Assembly (NCBI GenBank): GCA_965655625.1 | Contig: CBFHHA010000011.1 | Coordinates: forward strand, 1-55,677 | Direction: 5' to 3' | DNA length: 55,677 nucleotides | Source: CAJJDF01 sp965655625 | Lineage (GTDB): Bacteria; Bacteroidota; Bacteroidia; Flavobacteriales_D; CAJJDF01 | Shown here: positions 16,402 through 24,738 of the stretch, piece by piece | Layout: each line of letters begins with the position of its first letter | Position numbering within the stretch: the stretch's first letter is position 1 | Notes under the pieces: model-generated | Database searches by the model: none | Told to the model about the DNA's origin: nothing | What the model saw: only the letters and a program-made list of their open reading frames with translations | Made by a program: the position numbers and the translations under genes

Positions 16402-18978
16402 ATGAAGTTTATACTCCCAATGATAGTGTTAATTTGCTCCTTGCCCAATTTGGCGGTTGCCCAATATTCTTTCTCAAACAATTCGATTAGCTACGAAACG
16501 CCAAAAAAATATGAAATTGGTGGAATCTTGGTGGATGGAGCTGTAATTACAGATGTAGAAAGAATAATTTCGTACTCAGGTTTGAGAAGAGGAAAAGAAA
16601 TCACCATCCCCGGCAATGACATTTCTTCGGCCATCAAAAAATTATGGGAAGTGAACAACTACTCGGACATAAATATCTATGCAGATAAGATTGTAGGAAC
16701 CACCGTATTCCTACGAATTTCTCTAAAAGAAAGAAGCAGAATGTCTCGTTTTCAGTTAAAAGGACTCTCTAATTCTCAAGCAAAGTCCTTGAAAGAAACG
16801 CTTGATTTATACAGCGGAAAATTAATAACGGAGAGCTTATTGGACAACACCCAATTCATTTGTAAAGATTATTTCGTAGAAAAAGGGTTCCTTAACACGG
16901 AAGTGAATATCACGAGTATCCCAGATTCTGCGGTGAATAATTCTCAAATTTTAGTGATAAACATCAACAAAGGAAACCGAATTAAAATCAACAAAATAGA
17001 GGTTGAGGGAAACAATTTGACAGAAAAAACAAAGTTTCCATTAAGCCTCATCAAAAAAGAAACGCAAGTACTTTCTGATGCCAAAATCAAAAGAACTTTT
17101 AAGGATACCAAAGAAAAAAGGTGGTACCGCGTATGGAAGCGTTCGAAATTTCAGGAAGAAAAATACGAAGCTGAAAAACAACAAATTATCGAATTGTACA
17201 ATTCCAAAGCTCTGAGAGATGCCAAAATCACATTTGATACCGTTTATCAAAATGACCCTTCTACCATCAACATTAAAATGAAGATAAACGAAGGGAACAA
17301 GTATTACTTTAGAAACATTAATTGGATTGGAAACACGAAGTATTCTACAGGAAAACTCGATACGATTTTAGGGATTGACAAAGGAGATGAATACAACAAA
17401 ATGAAACTGGAATCTAAATTATTCATGAGTCAATCCGAATTGGATATTAGCTCTTTGTACATGGATGAAGGTCACTTATTTTTTCAAATCACTCCGATAG
17501 AAAAAACAGTAGAAAACGATTCCATTGATATCGATATCGTAATTTACGAAGGGAAAATAGCGATAATTGGAACGGTTACCATCAATGGAAACACCAAAAC
17601 CAACGACCACGTAATACGAAGGGAGTTAAGAACCAAACCTGGTATGATTTTTAGCCGAGCTGACATCATTAGATCTCAAAGAGAATTGAGTAACCTTGGA
17701 TATTTTGACCCAGAAAGAATGGGCGTAAACCCGATGCCAAACCCCGCTGATGGAACGGTGGATATTGAATACACAGTTGCCGAAAAACCTTCAGACCAAA
17801 TTGAACTATCCGGAGGATGGGGAGGTGGAAGATTTGTAGGTTCTTTAGGCCTGTCCTTCACCAATTTTTCGATGAGAAACTTTTTTGAAAAAGAATCGTG
17901 GTCTCCGCTTCCAACAGGTGATGGGCAACGATTGAGCTTGAGAGGATCTGCCAATATCTTTTTTCAATCCTTGAGTTTGTCGTTTACAGAACCATGGCTG
18001 GGTGGAAAAAAACCTACTACATTCAGTGTAAATGCCTATTATTCCTTACAAAAACTGACACAAGCAGACAGAGGCGATCCAGACTCCAGAACATTTGATG
18101 TGCTAGGAGCTTCGGTTGGGTTGGGTACAAGACTAAAGGTTCCAGATGATTTCTTCACCCTATACGGAGAATTAGGGTATGAATATTACACCTTGAATAA
18201 TTACAACTTATTAGATGGATTTAACAACGGATTTGCCAACAACCTTAGTTTGACATTTACCCTTTCTCGAAACTCTGTAGACCAACCTATTTATCCAAGA
18301 AGCGGTTCGGAAATGACTTTATCTGTCAAAACTACAGCACCTTATTCTTTATTTGATGGACGAGAAGATTACAGTGACTTGACGAATCAAGAAAAGTTTA
18401 AATGGGTGGAATACAACAAAATCAAATTTGTAAGCAAGTGGTACACCCCTTTGTCAAAAGACAGAAAACTCGTACTGCACTCTAGTATTGGGTTTGGATT
18501 TTTGAATTCTTGGAGTAAAAACAAAGGTGTTTCTCCTTTCGAAAGATTCTTTTATGGAGGAAGCGGACTGACGGGATTCAGGCTAGCTGGAAGGGAGTAC
18601 ATTGCATTGAGAGGATACGAAGACAACTCATTGTCCTCACAAGGAGGAGATGCGCTTATTACCAAATATAAAGTTGAGGTAAGGTACCCTATTTCGCTCA
18701 ATCCGAGTGCTACGGTTTTTGCATTGGCATTTGGAGAAGCAGGGAACTCTTGGAATAGCTACAGCGAATACAACCCATTTGATGTGAAAAAATCTGCAGG
18801 GGTGGGTGTCAGGTTGTTCTTGCCAATGTTTGGACTTATTGGATTGGATTACGGTTGGGGACTAGACCCACTTTCGCCAGGCGACTCTGGATACCGAGCA
18901 GCGCTTCATTCTCCGGGAGTGTTTAAACCACAAGGACAATTTCATTTTACCATTGGCATGAATATTGGAGAACTCTAA
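16402..18978 (+). CDS. bamA: outer membrane protein assembly factor BamA
   Basis: 858 residues. It is the central outer-membrane insertase, with a signal peptide (residues 1-20, ending in AVAQ), a run of POTRA domains up to about residue 450 and a C-terminal 16-strand barrel. POTRA boundaries are visible from repeated patterns such as EVEGNNLTEKTK and TINGNTKTNDHVIRRELRTKPG. The barrel begins near IELSGGWGGG and carries the lid-loop motif in LRGYEDNSLS, the Bacteroidota form of VRGF. It is encoded immediately downstream of uppS and 85 bases upstream of the first ompH. The size is typical for Flavobacteriia. Confidence 0.95.
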   Translation: MKFILPMIVLICSLPNLAVAQYSFSNNSISYETPKKYEIGGILVDGAVITDVERIISYSGLRRGKEITIPGNDISSAIKKLWEVNNYSDINIYADKIVGTTVFLRISLKERSRMSRFQLKGLSNSQAKSLKETLDLYSGKLITESLLDNTQFICKDYFVEKGFLNTEVNITSIPDSAVNNSQILVININKGNRIKINKIEVEGNNLTEKTKFPLSLIKKETQVLSDAKIKRTFKDTKEKRWYRVWKRSKFQEEKYEAEKQQIIELYNSKALRDAKITFDTVYQNDPSTINIKMKINEGNKYYFRNINWIGNTKYSTGKLDTILGIDKGDEYNKMKLESKLFMSQSELDISSLYMDEGHLFFQITPIEKTVENDSIDIDIVIYEGKIAIIGTVTINGNTKTNDHVIRRELRTKPGMIFSRADIIRSQRELSNLGYFDPERMGVNPMPNPADGTVDIEYTVAEKPSDQIELSGGWGGGRFVGSLGLSFTNFSMRNFFEKESWSPLPTGDGQRLSLRGSANIFFQSLSLSFTEPWLGGKKPTTFSVNAYYSLQKLTQADRGDPDSRTFDVLGASVGLGTRLKVPDDFFTLYGELGYEYYTLNNYNLLDGFNNGFANNLSLTFTLSRNSVDQPIYPRSGSEMTLSVKTTAPYSLFDGREDYSDLTNQEKFKWVEYNKIKFVSKWYTPLSKDRKLVLHSSIGFGFLNSWSKNKGVSPFERFFYGGSGLTGFRLAGREYIALRGYEDNSLSSQGGDALITKYKVEVRYPISLNPSATVFALAFGEAGNSWNSYSEYNPFDVKKSAGVGVRLFLPMFGLIGLDYGWGLDPLSPGDSGYRAALHSPGVFKPQGQFHFTIGMNIGEL

Positions 18979-19031
18979 TCAAACAGACCAAAACCAAGGG
19001 AATTGAGTTTCCTTTATATGTTTTAAATTAT

Positions 19032-19039
19032 TAAATTTG
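19032..19039 (+). promoter_or_regulatory. -7 element upstream of the ompH pair
   Basis: TAAATTTG fits TAnnTTTG and lies 24 bases before the ATG at 19064. The only TTG upstream (19003-19005) is 26 bases away, longer than usual, so it is an incomplete promoter call. Confidence 0.35.
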
Positions 19040-19063
19040 TCTCACGATTGAAAAATTGAAACC

Positions 19064-19579
19064 ATGAAAAAAATTGTCATCCTCCTTATTGCTATCACGT
19101 TTTCGCTAGCCAGTTTTGCACAAAAATATGCGTACGTTGATACGAAATATATTTTAGAAAATATCCCAGAATACATTCAAGCACAAAAAACATTGGATGA
19201 TTTATCCGAAAAATGGGAAAATGAAATCAAAGCAAAACAGAACAATATTCAAAAGAAGTTTCAACAATACCAAGCAGAAGAGCTTTTGCTTCCTGCCGAA
19301 ATGAAGAAAAAGAAACAAGAAGAAATATTTAATTTAGAAGATGAATTGGCCAAATTTCAACAAAGCAAATTTGGAGTAGATGGTGAACTTTTTCAGAAAA
19401 GAAAAGAATTAGTAGAGCCAATCCAAAACAAAGTATACAGCGCTATCAAAGAATTAGCGTCTGTTGGTGGATACGATTTCATTTTTGACAAAGCGAACCA
19501 AACAAATATCTTGTATGCTAGTTCGAAACTAGACAAGAGCAAAAGAATTCTTAAGAACTTAGGATACGATACCAAATAA
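19064..19579 (+). CDS. OmpH/Skp family periplasmic chaperone (first copy)
   Basis: 171 residues with a signal peptide (MKKIVILLIAITFSLASFA) and the Skp pattern KYAYVDTKYILENIPEY, a long coiled-coil region rich in Lys, Glu and Gln (about residues 38-115), and the closing segment YDFIFDKANQTNILYASS. Skp holds unfolded outer-membrane proteins in the periplasm on their way to BamA, which is encoded just upstream. A second, divergent copy follows after 32 bases. Confidence 0.9.
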   Translation: MKKIVILLIAITFSLASFAQKYAYVDTKYILENIPEYIQAQKTLDDLSEKWENEIKAKQNNIQKKFQQYQAEELLLPAEMKKKKQEEIFNLEDELAKFQQSKFGVDGELFQKRKELVEPIQNKVYSAIKELASVGGYDFIFDKANQTNILYASSKLDKSKRILKNLGYDTK

Positions 19580-19611
19580 AATATAACAACAAAAAAACTA
19601 ATACAATTACA

Positions 19612-20148
19612 ATGAAAAAAATAATCGCACTATTAGCAATCGCTACTCTTGGATTTACTGGAAATACCAATGCACAAAAAAAATATGGGCATGTAAATTC
19701 TCAAGAAGTACTGAAAGAAGTTCCTGGGTATTCTGCTTCTGAAAAAGAAATGGAAAGGTACAGAAACTCAAAAGTAGCGCAATTGCAAGATTTGCAAAAA
19801 AACGTACAGGGAGCTTACGAAAAGTATATGACTGAAAAAGGTACCTTACCTAAAACGATACAGAAATCAAGAGAAACTGAAATACAAGACATGCAATTAG
19901 CTGCTCAACAATTTGAAACTAAAGCGCAAAAACAAATTGAAGAAAAGTATTTGGAACTGATGGAACCACTAACAACTCAGTTGAATTCGGCAATTAAAGA
20001 AGTGGCGAAAACAAATGGTTTTGCCTACATTTTTGATTCTTCTCAAGGTAGTTTATTATACTTTGAGGGTGGAGAAGATGTAGCCAACATGATTATTGCT
20101 CAACTTAAAAAGAATGCTTCTGCGGCTCCTGCTGAAACGGAAGAATAA
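19612..20148 (+). CDS. OmpH/Skp family periplasmic chaperone (second copy)
   Basis: 178 residues: signal peptide to about residue 21, then KKYGHVNSQEVLKEVPGY, a coiled-coil middle rich in Gln, Lys and Glu, and FAYIFDSSQGSLLYFEGGED at the end. It is clearly paralogous to the gene before but differs at most positions, so the two probably form a mixed trimer or have different clients. The C-terminus carries a short Ala/Glu-rich tail. Followed by a strong terminator at 20173-20207, which ends the uppS-bamA-ompH unit. Confidence 0.9.
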   Translation: MKKIIALLAIATLGFTGNTNAQKKYGHVNSQEVLKEVPGYSASEKEMERYRNSKVAQLQDLQKNVQGAYEKYMTEKGTLPKTIQKSRETEIQDMQLAAQQFETKAQKQIEEKYLELMEPLTTQLNSAIKEVAKTNGFAYIFDSSQGSLLYFEGGEDVANMIIAQLKKNASAAPAETEE

Positions 20149-20172
20149 ATTCAACTCCATACAAAGAGTTTA

Positions 20173-20207
20173 AAAACCTCTTGCATCCAATGCAAGAGGT
20201 TTTTTTT
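20173..20207 (+). terminator. intrinsic terminator after the ompH pair
   Basis: AAAACCTCTTGCA (20173-20185) and TGCAAGAGGTTTT (20191-20203) form a 13-bp stem with a 5-base loop, followed by a T run. Confidence 0.92.
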
Positions 20208-20210
20208 GTT

Positions 20211-20218
20211 TATTTTTG
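20211..20218 (+). promoter_or_regulatory. -7 element upstream of recG
   Basis: TATTTTTG matches TAnnTTTG and ends 19 bases before the recG ATG at 20238. No TTG lies at the right distance because the terminator occupies that place, so the promoter call is partial. Confidence 0.35.
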
Positions 20219-20237
20219 AACTGAGCAATCATCTCCT

Positions 20238-22340
20238 ATGTCACAGTCTTTTTTATCAACTTCAATCGAATACCTCAAAGGTGTTGGCCCAAAAAGAGCA
20301 GCCACAATAAACAAAGAATTGGGAATCTACACTTTTGACCAATTGCTAAGCTACTACCCTTTTCGCTATATCGACAGAAGCAAAGTACACCAAATAAAAC
20401 ACATCAATTCGAGTGAAATTCATGTTCAACTTAAGGGAAAAATTACGCGAGTTTCAGAAGCAGGTGAAAAAAGAGGTAAAAGACTTATTGCCCATTTACA
20501 AGATGAATCGGGAAGTATCGAGTTAGTTTGGTTCAAAGGAATTAAATGGGTAAAACCCAAGCTAATTGTGGGAAAGGAATACACCGTGTTTGGCAAACCC
20601 ACTGAATTTAGCAATTCCTATAATTTGGTTCATCCCGAATTTGAAGAAAAACAAATGACCCAAACAGTGCAAGCCTCGCTACAGCCGGTTTACAGTTCGA
20701 CAGAAAAAGCCAACACATCAGGTTTAAACTCCAAAGGAATTGCCAAAATCACCAAGTCACTTGTGCTGCAAATAGCGGGACAAATTCCCGAAATACTTTC
20801 TCACAAGGTAATGAACGAGATGAAATTGATCTCGAGAGAAAAGGCAATCCGTGAAATTCATTATCCAACCAGTGCCGATAATCTAAAAAAAGCTATTCAC
20901 AGGTTAAAATTTGAAGAATTTTTCTTTTTACAACTAAGACTTCTAAAACAAAAAGTAGTGCAGGAACAGCGACTCAAAGGATTTGTATTTGAGACGATTG
21001 GAGCCAGTTTTAATACATTTTACATCACCAAGCTACCCTTTGAGCTTACCAATGCTCAAAAGCGAGTAGTGAAAGAAATAAGGCAAGACATGGGAACGGG
21101 AAAACATATGAATAGATTGCTCCAAGGTGATGTAGGAAGCGGAAAGACTTTGGTAGGATTACTTTCTATGTTGATTGCAAAAGACAACGGTTTTCAATCC
21201 TTGCTGATGGCTCCTACGGAAATATTAGCTACTCAACACTTTGCTACAATTCACAAGTATCTGGAAGGAACGGGAGTAACTTGCGCACTGCTTACCGGCT
21301 CGAGCAAAACTTCTGAAAGAAAAATAATTCATGCCCAATTACTCTCGGGAGAATTGGATATTCTTATTGGGACTCATGCCCTACTTGAGGAGATAGTTCA
21401 GTTCAAAAATTTGGGATTATCCATCATAGATGAGCAACATAGATTTGGAGTGAAACAAAGATCCAAATTATGGAAGAAAAACTCCATTCCGCCTCATGTT
21501 TTGGTCATGACGGCAACTCCCATTCCCAGAACCCTAGCCATGACCGTGTATGGAGATTTAGATATTTCTGTGATTGACGAACTGCCTCCTGGCAGAAAAG
21601 AAATAACCACTCTTCATAAATTTGACAAAGACAGGCTGTACGTATTTAAATTCATGGAGAAACAAATTGCAGAGGGAAGACAAGTTTATGTAGTGTATCC
21701 CTTGATTGATGAATCGGAACATTTAGATTTTAAGGATCTGATGGATGGCTACGAAAGTATGGCGCGTAGGTTTCCTCTGCCCAAATACCGATTGAGTATC
21801 GTTCATGGAAAAATGAAAGCAGCGGATAAAGAATACGAAATGCAACAATTTGCCAAAGGTCATACCCAAATTATGGTGGCTACAACGGTGATAGAAGTAG
21901 GTGTAAATGTTCCTAATGCCACGGTTATGGTAATCGAAAGCGCGAATAAGTTTGGGTTATCGCAGCTCCACCAATTAAGAGGAAGAGTGGGACGAGGATC
22001 TGACAAATCGTATTGTGTACTCATGACAGATTACAAACTATCAGAAACAGCCAGAACCCGGATAGAAACAATGGTAAGAACTAATGACGGTTTTGAGATT
22101 GCCGAAGAAGACCTGAAACTGCGTGGCCCAGGAGATATTTTAGGAACTCAACAAAGCGGTATTTTAGATTTAAAAATTGGCGATCTCATCAAAGACAACA
22201 AATTAGTCGCTGCAGCCAGAAACCTAGCAGGAGAATTACTTAAATCAGACCCAGGATTAGAACTCCAAGAGAATTACCTCATTCGCCAACAACTCGCTGA
22301 ATTGATCAGAAAAAAACCAAACTGGGGAAGAATTTCTTAG
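20238..22340 (+). CDS. recG: ATP-dependent DNA helicase RecG
   Basis: 700 residues. RecG remodels stalled replication forks and Holliday junctions. The N-terminal wedge/OB domain is followed by superfamily 2 helicase motifs: Walker A GDVGSGKT, motif Ia MAPTEILATQ, motif II DEQH (IIDEQHRFGV), motif III MTATPIPRT, motif V ATTVIEVGVNVPNA, motif VI QLRGRVGRG. The TRG-like LKLRGPGDILGTQQSG is present too. Length is normal. It is flanked by terminators on both sides, so it is transcribed alone. Confidence 0.97.
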   Translation: MSQSFLSTSIEYLKGVGPKRAATINKELGIYTFDQLLSYYPFRYIDRSKVHQIKHINSSEIHVQLKGKITRVSEAGEKRGKRLIAHLQDESGSIELVWFKGIKWVKPKLIVGKEYTVFGKPTEFSNSYNLVHPEFEEKQMTQTVQASLQPVYSSTEKANTSGLNSKGIAKITKSLVLQIAGQIPEILSHKVMNEMKLISREKAIREIHYPTSADNLKKAIHRLKFEEFFFLQLRLLKQKVVQEQRLKGFVFETIGASFNTFYITKLPFELTNAQKRVVKEIRQDMGTGKHMNRLLQGDVGSGKTLVGLLSMLIAKDNGFQSLLMAPTEILATQHFATIHKYLEGTGVTCALLTGSSKTSERKIIHAQLLSGELDILIGTHALLEEIVQFKNLGLSIIDEQHRFGVKQRSKLWKKNSIPPHVLVMTATPIPRTLAMTVYGDLDISVIDELPPGRKEITTLHKFDKDRLYVFKFMEKQIAEGRQVYVVYPLIDESEHLDFKDLMDGYESMARRFPLPKYRLSIVHGKMKAADKEYEMQQFAKGHTQIMVATTVIEVGVNVPNATVMVIESANKFGLSQLHQLRGRVGRGSDKSYCVLMTDYKLSETARTRIETMVRTNDGFEIAEEDLKLRGPGDILGTQQSGILDLKIGDLIKDNKLVAAARNLAGELLKSDPGLELQENYLIRQQLAELIRKKPNWGRIS

Positions 22341-22345
22341 CACAA

Positions 22346-22375
22346 AAAAAGCCCTCAATTTCTTGAGAGCTTTTG
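22346..22375. terminator. bidirectional terminator between recG and isocitrate dehydrogenase
   Basis: AAAAGCCCTCAA (22347-22358) pairs with TTGAGAGCTTTT (22363-22374) with one C/A mismatch. A run on the left and T run on the right suit both convergent genes. Confidence 0.7.
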
Positions 22376-22393
22376 GTGTTATTTTGTTTGTTT

Positions 22394-23830
22394 TTACTGA
22401 CCTTGCCCCAAAGAGAAAGCTCTTTTTCCTTCAAAGAAATAAAGGTTTTCGGTTTTGATCACATCAATTCCTTTGTCCTCGGCATTGTTCAATAATTGAA
22501 TAATGTCATTCTTTGTAATGGAATCACCGTTTACATTTTTGAATCTACATCTCCAGTGATCCGTACAGAAAGTTTCTTTGAATCCATCAGGAAATACTTT
22601 TATTCCTCTATTGGTTATCATATCTAATTTGATATCGCCAATTTCGATGTTTCTTAACTGTCCGCCAATGTCATTTGGGTCCATTCCATCCCAGTGAACA
22701 AATAAATCTACTCCTACCAATTCCTTATTCAATCTTGGTTTTCTGGTGTATTTAGGCAGGTTTAAGTTAATGTTGGTTGGAGAGTTTCTCACTGGCATTT
22801 TCTTTGGTAATTGCCCTAAGTTGGCGATTACTGCTTCCCCAAACTCTTTTGTCCCCACTTTTTTGGTACTGATATTTTCATCAAAAATATCTACTGTATG
22901 TATTCCTTCCTCAATTGTTTTCAACCAAGCGTTCTGGATTTTATCCGCCACTTCATTTTGTCCAATGTGACTCAACATCAAAATAGCGCCTTGAATAAGC
23001 GCAGAAGGATTTGCGATATTCTGTCCTGCAATGGTTGGTGCAGAACCATGAATCGCCTCAAACATTGCGTGTTCTTCACCAATGTTGCAAGAACCAGCCA
23101 AACCAACAGAGCCAGTAATTTGTGCAGCGATATCAGAAATAATATCTCCATATAAGTTTTGCATCACAACCACATCAAAGTCCTCCGGTGTATCAGCTAC
23201 TTTTGCAGCGCCAATATCTACTATCCAATGGTCGTTTTCAATTTCTGGATATTCAGCTGCTATTTCATTAAATACCTCGTGAAACAATCCATCTGTTTGT
23301 TTCATGATGTTGTCTTTCGAAAAACAAGTTACCTTTTTTCTGCCGTAATTTTTCGCGTATTCAAATGCATATCGAATTATTTTTTCGCAACCCGGTCGGC
23401 TAATCAATTTCAAACACTGAACAACCTCATCCGTTTGTTGATGTTCGATTCCTGCGTACAGGTCTTCTTCATTCTCACGAATTATCACAATATCCATTAC
23501 GGGATGTTTTGTTTTCACAAAAGGGTGCAAACTCATACAAGGCCTTACGTTGGCATACAAGCCTAATGTTTTTCTTGTTGATACGTTCAAACTTTTGTAC
23601 CCACCTCCAGAAGGCGTGGTGATTGGTGCTTTCAAGAAAATCTTATTATTCCTAATTTTCTCCCAAGATTCGGAAGCAATACCAGAAGTGTTTCCCGATA
23701 AATAAACTTTCTCGCCTACTTCAATTTCATCATACTCCAATTGCGCTCCAGCCGCTTTTAAAATTTCAAGTGTTGCGTCCATAATTTCTGGACCAATTCC
23801 ATCTCCTTTTGATATGGTTATTCTTTTCAT
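22394..23830 (-). CDS. icd: isocitrate dehydrogenase with C-terminal extension (Thermus-like)
   Basis: 478 residues. It oxidises isocitrate to 2-oxoglutarate in the TCA cycle. The N-terminal 340 residues are a beta-decarboxylating dehydrogenase domain: GDGIGPEIM, TPSGGGYKSLNVSTRKTLGL, NEEDLYAGIEH, DVVVMQNLYGDIISD, HGSAPTIAGQNIANPSA. The last 140 residues form an extra domain (LFVHWDGMDPNDIGGQL), as in the Thermus thermophilus enzyme and distinct from the short E. coli type and the monomeric type. NADP use is likely by analogy but not shown. A CutA-like gene is 15 bases upstream. Confidence 0.85.
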   Translation of the reverse strand: MKRITISKGDGIGPEIMDATLEILKAAGAQLEYDEIEVGEKVYLSGNTSGIASESWEKIRNNKIFLKAPITTPSGGGYKSLNVSTRKTLGLYANVRPCMSLHPFVKTKHPVMDIVIIRENEEDLYAGIEHQQTDEVVQCLKLISRPGCEKIIRYAFEYAKNYGRKKVTCFSKDNIMKQTDGLFHEVFNEIAAEYPEIENDHWIVDIGAAKVADTPEDFDVVVMQNLYGDIISDIAAQITGSVGLAGSCNIGEEHAMFEAIHGSAPTIAGQNIANPSALIQGAILMLSHIGQNEVADKIQNAWLKTIEEGIHTVDIFDENISTKKVGTKEFGEAVIANLGQLPKKMPVRNSPTNINLNLPKYTRKPRLNKELVGVDLFVHWDGMDPNDIGGQLRNIEIGDIKLDMITNRGIKVFPDGFKETFCTDHWRCRFKNVNGDSITKNDIIQLLNNAEDKGIDVIKTENLYFFEGKRAFSLGQGQ

Positions 23831-23845
23831 TCGTTTGGTTTTGAT

Positions 23846-24163
23846 TTATATTTTTTTCGTTCTTGATTTTATGTATTCGTTAAATTGCTCATTCATTTGG
23901 GTCAAAGGAACAGAGTACACCGGAACATCCTCGCCCACATTTTTCTCAATAAAGTCAACAATTTCAGTAAACATTAAAGACTTGGTTTGAGCAGTAATGA
24001 CTGTATGGGTAGTTTTTTCGACCTTTCCCATTTTTTGAATAAAATAGCTATTGTCTTCGTCTATGGAAGCACTTGCTGCCAGCTCATTCTGAAGCAAATC
24101 ATGGACTAACTGAGACGCTTTCGCCATCAGTTCATTCTCGAGATAAATAATTATGTTTACCAT
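23846..24163 (-). CDS. CutA1-like small protein
   Basis: 105 residues that match the CutA1 divalent-cation-tolerance fold in order: VNIIIYLENELMAKASQLVHD, LAASASIDEDNSYFIQKMGKVE, then ITAQTKSLMFTEIVDFIE and VPVYSVPLTQMNEQFNEYI. CutA1 forms trimers with a PII-like fold; the biological role is uncertain. The usual conserved Cys and the WKGKI segment of classical CutA are replaced (YFIQKMGKVE), so it is a divergent member. It is 15 bases upstream of isocitrate dehydrogenase and should be in the same transcript. Confidence 0.65.
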   Translation of the reverse strand: MVNIIIYLENELMAKASQLVHDLLQNELAASASIDEDNSYFIQKMGKVEKTTHTVITAQTKSLMFTEIVDFIEKNVGEDVPVYSVPLTQMNEQFNEYIKSRTKKI

Positions 24164-24388
24164 GATTTTCTTTTTGTAAAACTAAACAAATGATGCATAA
24201 GTTTTTATTTATAATCTATATGATTAGAATAAAGAAACGTTATATAGCCACCTGTTTGTTGACCTTTAAATCTAAAAAAAATCGCATTATGTTAACTAAA
24301 ATTCTTTCGGAATTATAATCACCTAGTTAGACTTAGAATCCATTGTTCCTATCGAATTCTTTTCCTCCTATTTTATTTTTTCCAAACA

Positions 24389-24420
24389 AAAAAAAGACTC
24401 TCTGAATGAACAAAGAGTCT
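24389..24420 (-). terminator. terminator of tRNA-Met
   Basis: AGACTCT (24395-24401) pairs with AGAGTCT (24414-24420) with a 12-base loop; on the minus strand the stem is followed by a long T run (A run at 24387-24394). Confidence 0.7.
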
Positions 24421-24432
24421 CCTGAAATTTTG

Positions 24433-24506
24433 TAGCGAGAAGGAGATTTGAACTCCTGACCTCCGGGTTATGAATCCGGTGCTCTAACCAACTGAGCTAC
24501 CTCGCC
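24433..24506 (-). tRNA. tRNA-Met (CAT anticodon)
   Basis: 74 bases forming a full cloverleaf. The acceptor GGCGAGG pairs with TCTCGCT with two G-U pairs. D-stem is GCTC/GAGC, the anticodon loop TTCATAA has CAT, and the T arm is AGGAG-TTCAAAT-CTCCT. The discriminator is A and CCA is not encoded. The anticodon stem ends in an A/C mismatch and lacks the three G-C pairs of an initiator, so it is probably an elongator; a CAT isoleucine tRNA modified by TilS cannot be excluded. Confidence 0.95.
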
Positions 24507-24522
24507 ATTTTTTTTAAGTGTG

Positions 24523-24530
24523 CAAATATA
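24523..24530 (-). promoter_or_regulatory. -7 element of the tRNA-Met promoter
   Basis: On the minus strand TATATTTG lies 16 bases before the tRNA 5' end, identical to the -7 element of the tRNA-Ser gene in this window. No clear TTG is seen at -33. Confidence 0.5.
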
Positions 24531-24692
24531 AGAGAATAGTTAATTCTTTAAAAAATAAATTCCCACAATATTTTAAATATAATTTATTTACGTAGTAAGC
24601 AAAACAAAAACAACACGTTAACAGTGGTTTAAAAAACAATAATCTCCCATTAATTTTAACTAAATGATGAATGAAAATGAATGAAAAAGGAG

Positions 24693-24700
24693 TAGTTTTG
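24693..24700 (+). promoter_or_regulatory. -7 element upstream of the large T9SS gene
   Basis: TAGTTTTG fits TAnnTTTG and ends 38 bases before the ATG at 24739. No -33 TTG is evident at the expected distance. Confidence 0.35.
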
Positions 24701-24738
24701 AGGCCAGAACAACTAATCCCATTAAAAACAACGCTTGT

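Noticed and set aside
22746..23566. Plus-strand frames opposite isocitrate dehydrogenase
   Set aside because: Antisense shadows with low-complexity, Cys/Phe/Ile-rich translation and no recognisable domain.
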